In this document: positions 9,701 through 17,112 of the stretch, in pieces
How positions within the stretch are numbered: position 1 is the stretch's first letter
How the letters are laid out: each line of letters opens with the position of its first letter
Assembly: GCF_030123365.1 (NCBI RefSeq)
Contig: NZ_CP126107.1
Location: forward strand, 3,991,501 to 4,055,500
Direction: 5' to 3'
DNA: 64,000 nt
DNA from: Neobacillus sp. SuZ13
GTDB lineage: Bacteria; Bacillota; Bacilli; Bacillales; Cytobacillaceae
Notes under the pieces: model-generated
The model's input: the letters and a program-made list of their open reading frames with translations, nothing else
Databases searched by the model: none
Told to the model about the DNA's origin: nothing
Program-made: the position numbers and the translations under genes

Positions 9701-10120
9701 TTTCAATACTTTTTTTGTTAAAAAGGCAATTCCATAAAATAAGATAGCAACAATTGCAATTGACCCACTTTTCATGAAACTTGTCATAGATTCCCAATTA
9801 CTTGTTGCAACAAACAAGCCCCCGATAAGTAAGAAGATTACTCCAATGTTTAATAACCACGTAATATTCCTTTCACGAATCTCTTCTGGTGTTCGTGTCT
9901 TCTTCACTATCGTAGTTTTTTTAGGTATTGGAGTATGGACTTGCTTAACATTTTCATGTACAGAAGGTTTTGCCTCCATTTCGTTTAAATCTAAATGGTA
10001 TTGGTGATGTGCCCTTGCAACTGTGTCAACTATTGCTTCAGAAAGGTAACCCCCCTCACGTAATGTATATAATTCTTTTCTAAAAATTTTCCGTTGCTCT
10101 TCTCGTATATTTGAATCCAT
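6713..10120 (-). CDS. Giant polytopic membrane protein (SCO7613 C-terminal-like)
   Basis: The 1135-residue protein has a roughly 90-residue cytoplasmic N-terminal part, rich in charged residues and ending in a K-K-T-T-I-V-K-K-T-R-T linker, followed by about 30 closely packed hydrophobic segments to the C-terminus. No catalytic motif is visible. Size and layout fit the proteins annotated as SCO7613 C-terminal domain membrane proteins, or DUF2157-like, in Bacillaceae; this is recall rather than a search. The start ATG at 10120 follows GGGGAG; a slightly longer reading to 10135 lacks a ribosome site. It is a single gene with its own terminator. Function is unknown. Confidence 0.75.
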   Translation of the reverse strand: MDSNIREEQRKIFRKELYTLREGGYLSEAIVDTVARAHHQYHLDLNEMEAKPSVHENVKQVHTPIPKKTTIVKKTRTPEEIRERNITWLLNIGVIFLLIGGLFVATSNWESMTSFMKSGSIAIVAILFYGIAFLTKKVLKIEKTAFAFSVLGSLFLPIFILSLGWFGLLGSYLSITGEGRYLLGMLGSLLPVIVYYLFAKSLASRLFVWFTFVSVSLGMAFLLASFHFEIDFFYLGMMIFNAATIFVYHQVKNKESIKLFTKEFIPYIQVNLVLSTLFMLFLFDNKVVYSFNLLLTAIIYLSMMYVSGRKEYHFIFSIMIVYGAYHLIEHSFLDYIGAIIYALVGFGMVFVPMALNNQFSLNKAFQYTSAVISGMAFIYISLEGILLRAGNPSIVLMLAYFIITVNFVYLSHHGSRRFFPYLSAFFAASSIYEIIALISKTFDIINFSLQLSITGFILFSVLGIAHLSKYVKIIQTASRDVGLSIMVLAIMTAISFLLWWELGVLLFLFMVAAYLVYKKEERIFLKEAAVWIAPILLGLSIAAFGEEMNSNFSFYLHEFGYGVNFAIAAILVLLSSFVWRAVGEKRLDKISLYTSHALYTVAILQALFNQINFVWVQPLILLVGIGMYYYLYKKIGTKWVPFLVSIAALIAYFSIIQAILHRFTLSHTMNSLITSTGAVIMLLISYLCRKNDLNISFAFGWVGHSIYPLTLLFTWFAFQKDCIYSFILALFVYAISTKLMTVEWKIKAFLYGSFTSLFFIVTTVLDQIINQSFGNYEFVFTSALLLLFAFFAKDEYKKRTAYYLIPFSIIGIVFTLITYPFDFLPYLVTLAYGFGTVFYLHKIQWDVLGIVPLFLAFIATVEFTYSSDLGELAKMLVTGGVGIVLSIIGQLVYKRLVEYGPKIQQLKIDGFTFVSFMFFGLMYLFEDPFIWIHAIPGVLIAISFLLQRKRVPERLSVLMTILGGAYLLQPYYSIMAKLNIPPLWEREVIVLPFIILIIFIRRCLKGRYAEITKAVQWGVLLVVSLLLIQDGLASNTIYDAIIVGTLSLLSLLAGMFLQIKSYFFVGAGVLLLNVFLQTRPYWGNMPWWFYLLIAGLILITVASFNEWNKQKANKGETTFIMVLKEKVIATMKKWD

Positions 10121-10317
10121 AAAATCTCCCCACAATCATTCCAAAATGGTAGTTGTACCAAAAATTTCTATATAGTGTAATTTTACACTATTTTTATATT
10201 TTTTCCAATATATTCTACAAAAAAGGTACTGTAATTGATCCTTTTCTTAAAGATTTTACGTTTGGGTAAAATAACTGTATGATGTATGAAGGCTTATTTA
10301 ATTTTTTGGAGGAAACT

Positions 10318-10794
10318 ATGCTTACATATAATGAAAAATTAGCAATCATCGAATCATTTCCTGAATTGGAAAGAAAAAATGTTTCACTAGGACGAGTCAA
10401 TTTTCAGTTTGAAGGCAGTATCTCTGATAAGAAAAACATTGTTTATCACTTACACCCTAACGGGAATGGATTTATTTATGCCGGACAGTTGGAAAATTAT
10501 GATACAGATGAAAAAGGAATGGTCAATATCCGTGATTACTCCGAAGACCAACTCCGTAAATTATTAAAACAATCGATTCAATCCCTATCTCCAGTCGAAA
10601 AAACGGCTGCAGAAGAAGCGATTATTGGAGATTCAAAAGAGGAACGTTGGGTTGATAGTGAAAATAATGTCCTTATTTTAGTGGAAGAAAATGAATCCTG
10701 GAATATCTATTACGGATTAAACCTGGATGCAACTTTTGATACCTATGAGGAAGCTGAGATGTTCTTACAAGAAGAGGGTTTTACTAGGCAGTAA
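10318..10794 (+). CDS. Conserved Bacillus-type protein of unknown function
   Basis: The 158-residue soluble acidic protein starts at an ATG preceded by TTGGAGGAAACT. No signal peptide or membrane segment is present. Its C-terminal half looks like a small beta-rich module (W-V-D-S-E-N-N-V-L-I-L-V-E-E-N-E-S-W-N-I-Y-Y) followed by a helix T-Y-E-E-A-E-M-F-L-Q-E-E-G. I do not recognise a named family. It is transcribed alone and ends at a strong terminator. Confidence 0.75.
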   Translation: MLTYNEKLAIIESFPELERKNVSLGRVNFQFEGSISDKKNIVYHLHPNGNGFIYAGQLENYDTDEKGMVNIRDYSEDQLRKLLKQSIQSLSPVEKTAAEEAIIGDSKEERWVDSENNVLILVEENESWNIYYGLNLDATFDTYEEAEMFLQEEGFTRQ

Positions 10795-10805
10795 ATGAAT
10801 GAAAC

Positions 10806-10830
10806 AAGGCGGTGCTTCTGCACCGCCTTT
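10806..10830. terminator. Bidirectional terminator between convergent genes
   Basis: The arms AAGGCGGTGC/GCACCGCCTT close over a TTCT loop, followed by T-rich sequence. It serves the plus-strand gene ending at 10794 and the minus-strand HD gene. Confidence 0.8.
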
Positions 10831-10833
10831 ACT

Positions 10834-11346
10834 TTATATACTTTCGTTGTCGATCCATTCATCTAAGCGAATAATGCTTTGTTTAGCTCGTTCATATTCA
10901 ATCGTCCGATAATGATGCATGCCGCCTTCTTCTTCATCCTTTTCATCGGCCCATTTAACAATTTGCTGTAAGGGTGTCCGGACAATATCGTTGGATGGCA
11001 AAAATGAGTCGGTATGAAATAAAATGGCAAGTGCGATTGTCTTTGCTTTGATTGGATTTTCACCAAGGCGAATCAAGAGCTTATGTGCCCTTTCCGCCCC
11101 TTTGATTGGGTGAATGTCATTTTGTTTGTACAAGTCATAATCCCATTTTCCGTTTTTATACCATGTATAATGACCCATGTCATGGAGGAGTCCTGCTTTT
11201 GCAGCAATGTCTACATCCAGTTGATGTTCCTTCCCTAATTGAAAGGCATGGTAGGCAACCGCAATCGCATGGGCAAGACCTGAACGATTCAAATATTTTT
11301 GGGCAATATGATGTTCAAATATATTCAATAAGGTAACGTCTCTCAT
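10834..11346 (-). CDS. HD-domain metal-dependent phosphohydrolase
   Basis: The 170-residue protein has the HD superfamily metal-binding residues: His in S-G-L-A-H-A-I-A-V-A-Y-H, the His-Asp pair in A-G-L-L-H-D-M-G-H-Y (about residue 55), a second His pair in N-D-I-H-P-I-K-G-A, His in A-I-L-F-H-T-D and Asp in V-K-W-A-D-E-K-D. Such proteins cleave phosphate esters of nucleotides or related molecules; the substrate is not known. The ATG has AGGAGAGGG upstream. It is a single gene. Confidence 0.85.
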   Translation of the reverse strand: MRDVTLLNIFEHHIAQKYLNRSGLAHAIAVAYHAFQLGKEHQLDVDIAAKAGLLHDMGHYTWYKNGKWDYDLYKQNDIHPIKGAERAHKLLIRLGENPIKAKTIALAILFHTDSFLPSNDIVRTPLQQIVKWADEKDEEEGGMHHYRTIEYERAKQSIIRLDEWIDNESI

Positions 11347-11444
11347 GCGATCCCTCTCCTAACTTTTTTAAAATAATATATTTTACCTATTATATGATAA
11401 CAATTGGTACTTGGCTATTTTTTTATTGGCCCTTTTTAGCTGGG

Positions 11445-11470
11445 ATGTTGATTTCCGCTCCAATCAACAT
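11445..11470. repeat. Minimal copy of palindromic repeat family 1
   Basis: It consists of ATGTTGATT and AATCAACAT arms flanking a TCCGCTCC centre. It looks like the long copy at 6399 with everything between the two TTCCxCTCCA direct repeats removed. Confidence 0.7.
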
Positions 11471-11517
11471 AGTTATACTATCATCATTGCCCTTCGAAAC
11501 ATCCATTATTTTTAAAA

Positions 11518-11545
11518 AGCAGCAAGCATAAAAATGCCTGCTGCT
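11518..11545 (-). terminator. Terminator of the nuclease gene
   Basis: The hairpin carries AGCAG/CTGCT outer and GCAT/ATGC inner arms. On the minus strand it is followed by TTTTTAAAAA, directly downstream of the nuclease gene. Confidence 0.75.
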
Positions 11546-11562
11546 ACCTCTAACAATTTATA

Positions 11563-12450
11563 TTATCGCTTCGATTTCCGATAGCCTTGATCCTGTGCTT
11601 CTTTTTCTGAACAAAACCAGACGATGTTGTCTTTGGTGGATTCGTAATAACTACCGCCTGGTACATGATAAATATGGGAATTGGCATTTCCTTTAATTTT
11701 CCCTTTACAATCCAAATTAGTTTCTTGATCATCATTTGGGTTATTTTCATACATATTTCCGGTTGATGTGTTTGAAATTGCACCTTTATCATCTGTGCTC
11801 TTGGCATTATCAGTATTATACCCATCCTCTAGAGCATAATTTTCAATGGACCAAATGCCTATACCCTTTTTTTGTGCTTTCTTTTGGATCGCATAAAATT
11901 CATCAACATATTGAGTATTGGGTGCATAGATATAGGCTACTCGTGCAAGACCTTCCTCAAGCAGCATTTCATTAAACATTTTTCCATTTATATAAATATA
12001 AGCAAGTAAACGGCCATATTTATCTCGACCTTCGCCAATTCCAGGTTCTATTTCGACTTTTGTACCGACAGCGAGAATCTTCTTAGTATACTCAGACGCT
12101 TCCGGTCCAAACGGTTGAACACCTAAGCGGGGGTGGTGTGTCTCTGGTGTATCCACGCAGAGCATTCTGACCTTTTCGACCCTCCCATTAAGATTAATCT
12201 CAACAGTATCCCCATCGACATTCTTTACAATGGTGGCGGGAAATAATTTCTTATTAGCAGTTTTCTGCTTTGGAACTTCTGATTTAGATGGTGAAGCATC
12301 GCTCGTTTCGTTCGTATTCACTTCTTTATTTTTATTAATAGAGGTTGTTTTTGTGTCATTCTTAGAGATTTCAGTCTCAGTACACCCAGTTAGAATAATA
12401 GGAATAATGACAAGTAATGAAATGATTAATTGATGAATTCTCTTGTTCAT
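11563..12450 (-). CDS. Thermonuclease-family lipoprotein with C-terminal Cys domain
   Basis: The 295-residue protein is secreted and lipid-anchored: signal peptide with lipobox I-L-T-G-C (Cys23), then a Ser/Thr/Asn/Lys-rich linker. Residues about 70-205 form a staphylococcal-nuclease (OB-fold) domain with V-D-G-D-T-V, V-R-M-L-C-V-D-T-P-E-T and the G-E-G-R-D-K-Y-G-R-L-L-A-Y catalytic stretch. The last 45 residues (D-C-K-G-K-I-K-G-N ... Y-H-V-P-G-G ... W-F-C-S-E-K-E-A) form the small Cys/His domain often attached to such nucleases. It resembles YncB of B. subtilis and probably degrades extracellular DNA or RNA. Confidence 0.88.
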   Translation of the reverse strand: MNKRIHQLIISLLVIIPIILTGCTETEISKNDTKTTSINKNKEVNTNETSDASPSKSEVPKQKTANKKLFPATIVKNVDGDTVEINLNGRVEKVRMLCVDTPETHHPRLGVQPFGPEASEYTKKILAVGTKVEIEPGIGEGRDKYGRLLAYIYINGKMFNEMLLEEGLARVAYIYAPNTQYVDEFYAIQKKAQKKGIGIWSIENYALEDGYNTDNAKSTDDKGAISNTSTGNMYENNPNDDQETNLDCKGKIKGNANSHIYHVPGGSYYESTKDNIVWFCSEKEAQDQGYRKSKR

Positions 12451-12499
12451 TGCAGGTTCCCCTTAATGTTATTTCCAATAATAATTGTAACAAAAGAAA

Positions 12500-12530
12500 A
12501 AGAGAGAAGTTATCGTTTCTTCTCTCTTTA
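12500..12530 (-). terminator. Terminator of the lipoteichoic acid synthase gene
   Basis: The arms AAAGAGAGAA/TTCTCTCTTT are followed on the minus strand by a T-rich tract. It lies immediately downstream of the stop codon. Confidence 0.75.
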
Positions 12531-12536
12531 ACAGTG

Positions 12537-14486
12537 TTATTCTTCTGATGTCTCAGTATCACCTTTTGGACCTAAATATTCATAATCATTAGGGTTAATT
12601 GGTGTATAACCTTCTGGCTTATAGAAACGTAGTAAGTCTTTGTAAACAATTTCATCAGACATATTTAGTTCCATATTGACTTTGCTATCAACATCCTTAC
12701 AACTCGTATTATCCTCTAATAATTCACCTGTTGCAGAGGAGTAACATTTCTCATTAATCTGGATGGCATCTGATGTTACAAAGTCACCGTTTCTAAATAA
12801 TGCCCAATTCCGGTGTTGTTTGGAAAGTAAATCTGATCCAAATTCCATATAATCTTTCGTATCAATACCTAATAAATGAAGAACAGTTGGACGAACATCG
12901 ACTTCCCCGCCAACTTGGTGTTGAACTCCGCCTTTTACACCAGGTACATGAATAAATAATGGTACACGCTGTAGTTTTGCATTGATTGCAGGAGTGATTT
13001 CGTCCACACCCATAACCTTTGCCATTGCATCGTTATGGTTTTCAGAAATGCCGTAATGGTCGCCATACATAACAATGATGGTATTATCATACAAACCGTT
13101 TGCTTTTAGATCATTAAAGAACTGCTGGAACGCCTGATCCATATAGTTTGCAGATTGGAAATATTGGTTTACAACCGTATCACCGTAATCACCGGCAGGA
13201 AAATTTGTATCCTCCGGATCCATTTCAAATGGGAAGTGATTAGACAGAGATATAAATTTTGTATAAAACGGCTGCTTTAAGCTTTCAAGTAATGGAATAG
13301 ATTCCTTAAAGAAAGGTTTATCCTTCATTCCATAGTTTTTTGTATTTTCATCTGACATGCTATAGTACTCTGCATCAAAGAATTGATCGTAGCCAAATGC
13401 TTTGTAGATCACATTTCGATTCCAGAATGTTTTATAGTTCCCATGTAACACTGCAGAACTATATCCTTGTCCTTTTAGAATCGACGGCATAGCTTGATAG
13501 GTGTTTTGGGCTTTGTTAACAAAAACCGCACCCTGTGCCATTGGATAAAGTGAGTTTTCCATTAAGAATTCGGCATCCGATGTTTTTCCTTGGCCTGTTT
13601 GATGATAAAAATTATCAAAATAGAAGGTATTATTGTCATGTGCCAGTGAATTTAAAAATGGTGTTACCTCTTGTCCGTTAGGCATCTTATAATCAATCAT
13701 AAAACTTTGGAAGGATTCCATCGAAATATAAATTACGTTCATTCCCTTAGCTTTACCAAAGTATTTTGGATTGGGGGCAGCATAATTTGCTTTACGATAG
13801 TTCTCAACATCGGTAATATCACTGCTATCAGCCAACGCACGCTGACTGGATGACTTAATATTTTGGATAACATCATAAATGGTAAAGTTGTACGCACCAA
13901 GGTATTTTACTAAATAATTTCGGTCAAAAGAACGTGACAGTAGTTGTGGACGATCCTTTTCCGCTAAACCTAGATTAAATAGAAAAGTAGTGATTGAAAA
14001 TAATAGAACAATTTTATAGGTTTTTCTGTTCGATACCGTTACTTTTTTAAAGATTGTTAATGCTAATGCAACTAAAATAATCGTATCTGTAAAATATAAA
14101 ATATCAAAAGGAGACATTAACGAAAGTGCACTGTCACCTAGCTGTCCAGCATTCGTTTTGGTTTGCATCAAAACTGGCACCGTTATGAAATCATTAAAGA
14201 AGCGATAATAGGCGATATTCGCATACAATAAAAATGATAAAAGGAAGTTAATTAATATCATTATTAACTTTGAATGCTTCTTAAACAGCAACGCTATACC
14301 AAAGAAAAATAAAGCTGAACTTAAAGGATTTATCAAAAGCAGAAACTTTTGTAGGTTATTTTCAATACCTAAATTGAATTCAATTTGATATGCAGCATAG
14401 GTCTTGATCCAAAATAAAACAACTGCTGCTGCAAAGAATGTAATATGACTATTTTTTAATGTTTTAGTTAGTCTAATTTTATTCAT
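12537..14486 (-). CDS. ltaS: Lipoteichoic acid synthase
   Basis: The enzyme polymerises glycerol phosphate from phosphatidylglycerol onto the lipid anchor at the outer face of the membrane. At 649 residues it equals the length of B. subtilis LtaS (YflE). Five N-terminal membrane segments (about 15-185) precede an extracellular sulfatase-like domain with metal ligand Glu in S-M-E-S-F, the catalytic Thr in G-Q-G-K-T-S-D-A-E-F (about residue 295), and the Y-G-D-H-Y-G-I metal site (about 475). A ribosome site GGGAG precedes the ATG. It is monocistronic. Paralogues such as YfnI or YqgS cannot be fully excluded. Confidence 0.92.
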   Translation of the reverse strand: MNKIRLTKTLKNSHITFFAAAVVLFWIKTYAAYQIEFNLGIENNLQKFLLLINPLSSALFFFGIALLFKKHSKLIMILINFLLSFLLYANIAYYRFFNDFITVPVLMQTKTNAGQLGDSALSLMSPFDILYFTDTIILVALALTIFKKVTVSNRKTYKIVLLFSITTFLFNLGLAEKDRPQLLSRSFDRNYLVKYLGAYNFTIYDVIQNIKSSSQRALADSSDITDVENYRKANYAAPNPKYFGKAKGMNVIYISMESFQSFMIDYKMPNGQEVTPFLNSLAHDNNTFYFDNFYHQTGQGKTSDAEFLMENSLYPMAQGAVFVNKAQNTYQAMPSILKGQGYSSAVLHGNYKTFWNRNVIYKAFGYDQFFDAEYYSMSDENTKNYGMKDKPFFKESIPLLESLKQPFYTKFISLSNHFPFEMDPEDTNFPAGDYGDTVVNQYFQSANYMDQAFQQFFNDLKANGLYDNTIIVMYGDHYGISENHNDAMAKVMGVDEITPAINAKLQRVPLFIHVPGVKGGVQHQVGGEVDVRPTVLHLLGIDTKDYMEFGSDLLSKQHRNWALFRNGDFVTSDAIQINEKCYSSATGELLEDNTSCKDVDSKVNMELNMSDEIVYKDLLRFYKPEGYTPINPNDYEYLGPKGDTETSEE

Positions 14487-14932
14487 TTAAAAATTTCTCC
14501 CCTCACTTACCAATTAAGCTACGGTAAACGAACCTCAATTACTATATCACATTTCTTTTCAAAATAAAAACAAAACTCATGTTATATCTTCCATTTCTTA
14601 TCAACATAAATCTACATTCTTTGCTAATTCTTTAGCCCTTTTTATAATTTGGTCATTTCTATTTCTATGTCATTTAATTGTTGGACATGACTATTTTCGA
14701 ACCCTCAATAATATAAGACGAATATGTTTTATTTTAGTTTCAAATTTTTATTAATAAGTGATACGTTCCATTAATCACCATTTCTACATATATTAAACCC
14801 GAATGTATGAGGGAGCAATATGAATTTAGCCTTATCTTTAACAAAAATGGAGTCACCTTTGCTTGAATGAACTATGTAAACATTGGAAAGTATATACACA
14901 GAGGAAAGAAGAAAATTTCAAAGGAGAATCTT
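14487..14932. other. 446 bp gap without a recognised gene
   Basis: This is AT-rich sequence upstream of ltaS and of a small plus-strand gene. I see no convincing ORF, repeat or strong hairpin. Confidence 0.5.
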
Positions 14933-15115
14933 ATGCCCAGAATAAGGCCTGAATTTACAAAGAGTCCCTATTTTGTTGATGAACCAGGAAATTGGCATTT
15001 AAAACCTGGTGCACCAAAGGAAATGCAGGTAGAGCTCAATAATTATCTAAATAGCATGGAAGATGTTGATGAGCCAGGTACGATCAATGGGGTACATATT
15101 GACTACCCTTATTAA
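14933..15115 (+). CDS. Small protein of unknown function, 60 residues
   Basis: The ATG at 14933 follows AAAGGAGAATCTT. The product begins M-P-R-I-R-P-E-F-T-K-S and is rich in Pro, Glu and Asp, with the related phrases V-D-E-P-G-N-W and V-D-E-P-G-T-I repeated about 40 residues apart. It has no Cys, signal peptide or membrane segment. Its position 79 bp ahead of the spore protein gene hints at sporulation expression, but this is only context. Confidence 0.65.
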   Translation: MPRIRPEFTKSPYFVDEPGNWHLKPGAPKEMQVELNNYLNSMEDVDEPGTINGVHIDYPY

Positions 15116-15194
15116 TGAGAAATTGCAATTATATAATAGAAGAAAGCGATTACAAATCCTTTGCAAAACCAAAATTTGACTAGGAGTGAAAAGA

Positions 15195-15374
15195 ATGAAT
15201 GTTAATCGAGTAAAACAGATTTTATCCTCATCTGCTGATATTGAGGTCAAGTATAATGGTGTATCTGTATGGATTGACCAACTACATGAAGATGGGCAAA
15301 CTGCTACAGTTCATTTACGTGGGCCACTAGAAGAACGATCCAATGTTGATATAGGCGAATTGGTGGAAGAATAA
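15195..15374 (+). CDS. sspH: H-type small acid-soluble spore protein
   Basis: The 59-residue protein matches the SspH family: it starts M-N-V-N-R-V-K-Q-I-L-S-S-S, has E-V-K-Y-N-G-V-S-V-W-I in the middle and an acidic end. Family members are made in the forespore and are carried in the spore core. The ATG at 15195 sits eight bases from TAGGAG; a GTG at 15186 overlaps the ribosome site and is rejected. A hairpin terminator follows 45 bp downstream. Confidence 0.85.
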   Translation: MNVNRVKQILSSSADIEVKYNGVSVWIDQLHEDGQTATVHLRGPLEERSNVDIGELVEE

Positions 15375-15419
15375 TTCAACTTCTGTTAAAAATGTAACCA
15401 CTGATTTAACCATAATAAA

Positions 15420-15442
15420 AAGGCAGGATTATGATCCTGCCT
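15420..15442. terminator. Bidirectional terminator
   Basis: The arms AAGGCAGGAT/ATCCTGCCTT close over a four-base loop, with an A tract upstream. It lies between sspH and the convergent small gene at 15442. Confidence 0.75.
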
Positions 15443-15603
15443 TACACCATATCTTCATTTTCCTTTTCAATTTCACTTGGTTGAGGTTGTTCTCCTTGGA
15501 CGATTCCACCAAGAACCTCTCTGTTATTCCTATTAGCATCATTTCCTGCTCCAGGCGCAATATTAGCCATAGGGAGTTGTTCTAATTCTTTACCTCTTGG
15601 CAT
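15442..15603 (-). CDS. Small hydrophilic protein of unknown function, 53 residues
   Basis: The ORF starts at an ATG preceded by AAGGAGTGAGG. The product begins M-P-R-G-K-E-L-E-Q-L-P and contains many Asn, Gly, Glu and Gln residues, with a low-complexity middle (G-A-G-N-D-A-N-R-N-N-R-E). It looks like the small hydrophilic proteins often made during sporulation, and its convergent neighbour is sspH, but I cannot name a family. Confidence 0.6.
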   Translation of the reverse strand: MPRGKELEQLPMANIAPGAGNDANRNNREVLGGIVQGEQPQPSEIEKENEDMV

Positions 15604-15666
15604 GTTTCCTCACTCCTTACAGTTAAGGTATCCAAAAAGTTTGAATTTAAGTTATCCAACTTTTGG

Positions 15667-16815
15667 TTAGTTGTTGTTAATACTATACTTAGCTAATAAT
15701 TGCAAAGTCATGTCATCCATTGGAGGATTATGAAGTCCGGCGCGTACGTCCCGATAATATCTTTGTAATGGATTGCCTAATGACAAACTTTTTGCCCCAA
15801 CGATTCGCATCGCTAAGTCAACAATAGCAATAGCCAAATTGGTCACGGTTAATTTGGCTGCCCCTAAGTGTGCCCCCATTTTTTCTCTATCCTCATCATT
15901 TGATACATCCCACTGTTTGGCAGCCCCATATAAAAAGTACTCTGACTGCATTATCTTTAGTTCAATTTCACCCAGTTTTTGTTGTACATTTGGTAAATCG
16001 ATGATCGGTCCTACGATACTATTAGGAGAATACTCCTTTGCAAACTGAATGGCATATCTTTGGGCGGCTTTTGCTATGCCAAGATAACAAGCAGGTATAT
16101 GTAAGAGCCATCCATTTGCTTTTTTCCCAGCGGAACTAATCTCTTCGACAAGATGGTCGTTAGGGACAAAACAATGATCCAGTATTAAGTCATGGCTGCC
16201 GGTGCCTCTTAATGCAATACTGTCCCAAGTTTCCTCGATAACAAGTCCTTTAGTGTTCCGTGGGATTAGAAAATTTGCCACCTCAGCGGTTTCATTTATT
16301 GTTGCACTAACGATAAAAAAATCAAGGACGGGTGACATGGTCGTAAATGTTTTTCTTCCTGTTATTACCCAGCCATTTTGACATTTTTCTGCCGTGGTCT
16401 CCGGTCTTCCTCCCCGAGTAGGACTACCAGTTTTCGGCTCACTTTGAGCGCTGTTTATTAATGAACCATTTATTATTTGTTCACAAAGATACTTAAAAAC
16501 AGGCTCCTTCCATGTTCTTTTCTCATTAAGATTCATTATAATACCCATATGCCACCCAATCGAAAGTGCCGTTGCCCCATCACCCTCCGCTATTGTTTCT
16601 TGGAGACGAATTAATTCATAAAGCTCTATCTCCTTACCCCCATACCTAGAAGGTACAGTTAATGTAGTGTATCCAGTATTTTTAAGGTCACTTATATTCT
16701 CATAAGGAAAACTGCCTTCAATGTCTATTTGATGTGCTCTTAATAGGAATTTTTTCGACAGATTACTCATAAGTTCGATTCGTTCATTCACAGTCTGTTG
16801 TTCTAGAAAATTCAT
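15667..16815 (-). CDS. Acyl-CoA dehydrogenase family flavoprotein, YdbM-like
   Basis: The 382-residue protein has the acyl-CoA dehydrogenase layout: N-terminal helical part with A-I-A-E-G-D-G-A-T-A-L-S, the FAD-contact region W-V-I-T-G-R-K-T-F-T-T, a substrate-loop G-T-G-S-H-D-L, and the C-terminal helical bundle ending with R-Y-Y-R-D-V-R-A-G. Length and N-terminus fit the YdbM group of Bacillus. The ATG at 16815 follows GGAGAG; the longer reading to 16830 lacks a site. No other fatty-acid genes are next to it, so its substrate is open; relatives include desulfurisation-type monooxygenases. Confidence 0.82.
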   Translation of the reverse strand: MNFLEQQTVNERIELMSNLSKKFLLRAHQIDIEGSFPYENISDLKNTGYTTLTVPSRYGGKEIELYELIRLQETIAEGDGATALSIGWHMGIIMNLNEKRTWKEPVFKYLCEQIINGSLINSAQSEPKTGSPTRGGRPETTAEKCQNGWVITGRKTFTTMSPVLDFFIVSATINETAEVANFLIPRNTKGLVIEETWDSIALRGTGSHDLILDHCFVPNDHLVEEISSAGKKANGWLLHIPACYLGIAKAAQRYAIQFAKEYSPNSIVGPIIDLPNVQQKLGEIELKIMQSEYFLYGAAKQWDVSNDEDREKMGAHLGAAKLTVTNLAIAIVDLAMRIVGAKSLSLGNPLQRYYRDVRAGLHNPPMDDMTLQLLAKYSINNN

Positions 16816-16978
16816 TATATATCTCTCCAATCCAAATCGTAAAAAATTAAACCAGAATACTACCCAATTGTAATTTTTCCCTTAGGGTACCAGAAGGAAT
16901 AATTAGTCCAAAACCCAATTTTTACGCAGCATTGTTTTCTTCCTTCCTCCTAAAAAATTAATTTGTTTGTGTCAAAAG

Positions 16979-17022
16979 TGTGTCATACCTCACTGAAAGT
17001 CAATTACTTATTACTCTATAAT
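16979..17022 (+). promoter_or_regulatory. Putative Fnr-dependent promoter of the NarK-PAS gene
   Basis: A degenerate Fnr-type site (16979-16994, TGTGTCATACCTCACT, 8 of 10 half-site bases) is followed by a TATAAT -10 box at 17017-17022. The inferred start point near 17029 places the site centre at about -42, the class II activation position. There is no -35 match, as expected for an activator-dependent promoter. Confidence 0.5.
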
Positions 17023-17112
17023 ACAAGAAGAATGCTAATGAACAGATTTCTAAATATATAACGTAAGATTGAGGAAATAATAAATTGGCTTGGGAATTAA
17101 AGGGGGATTTTT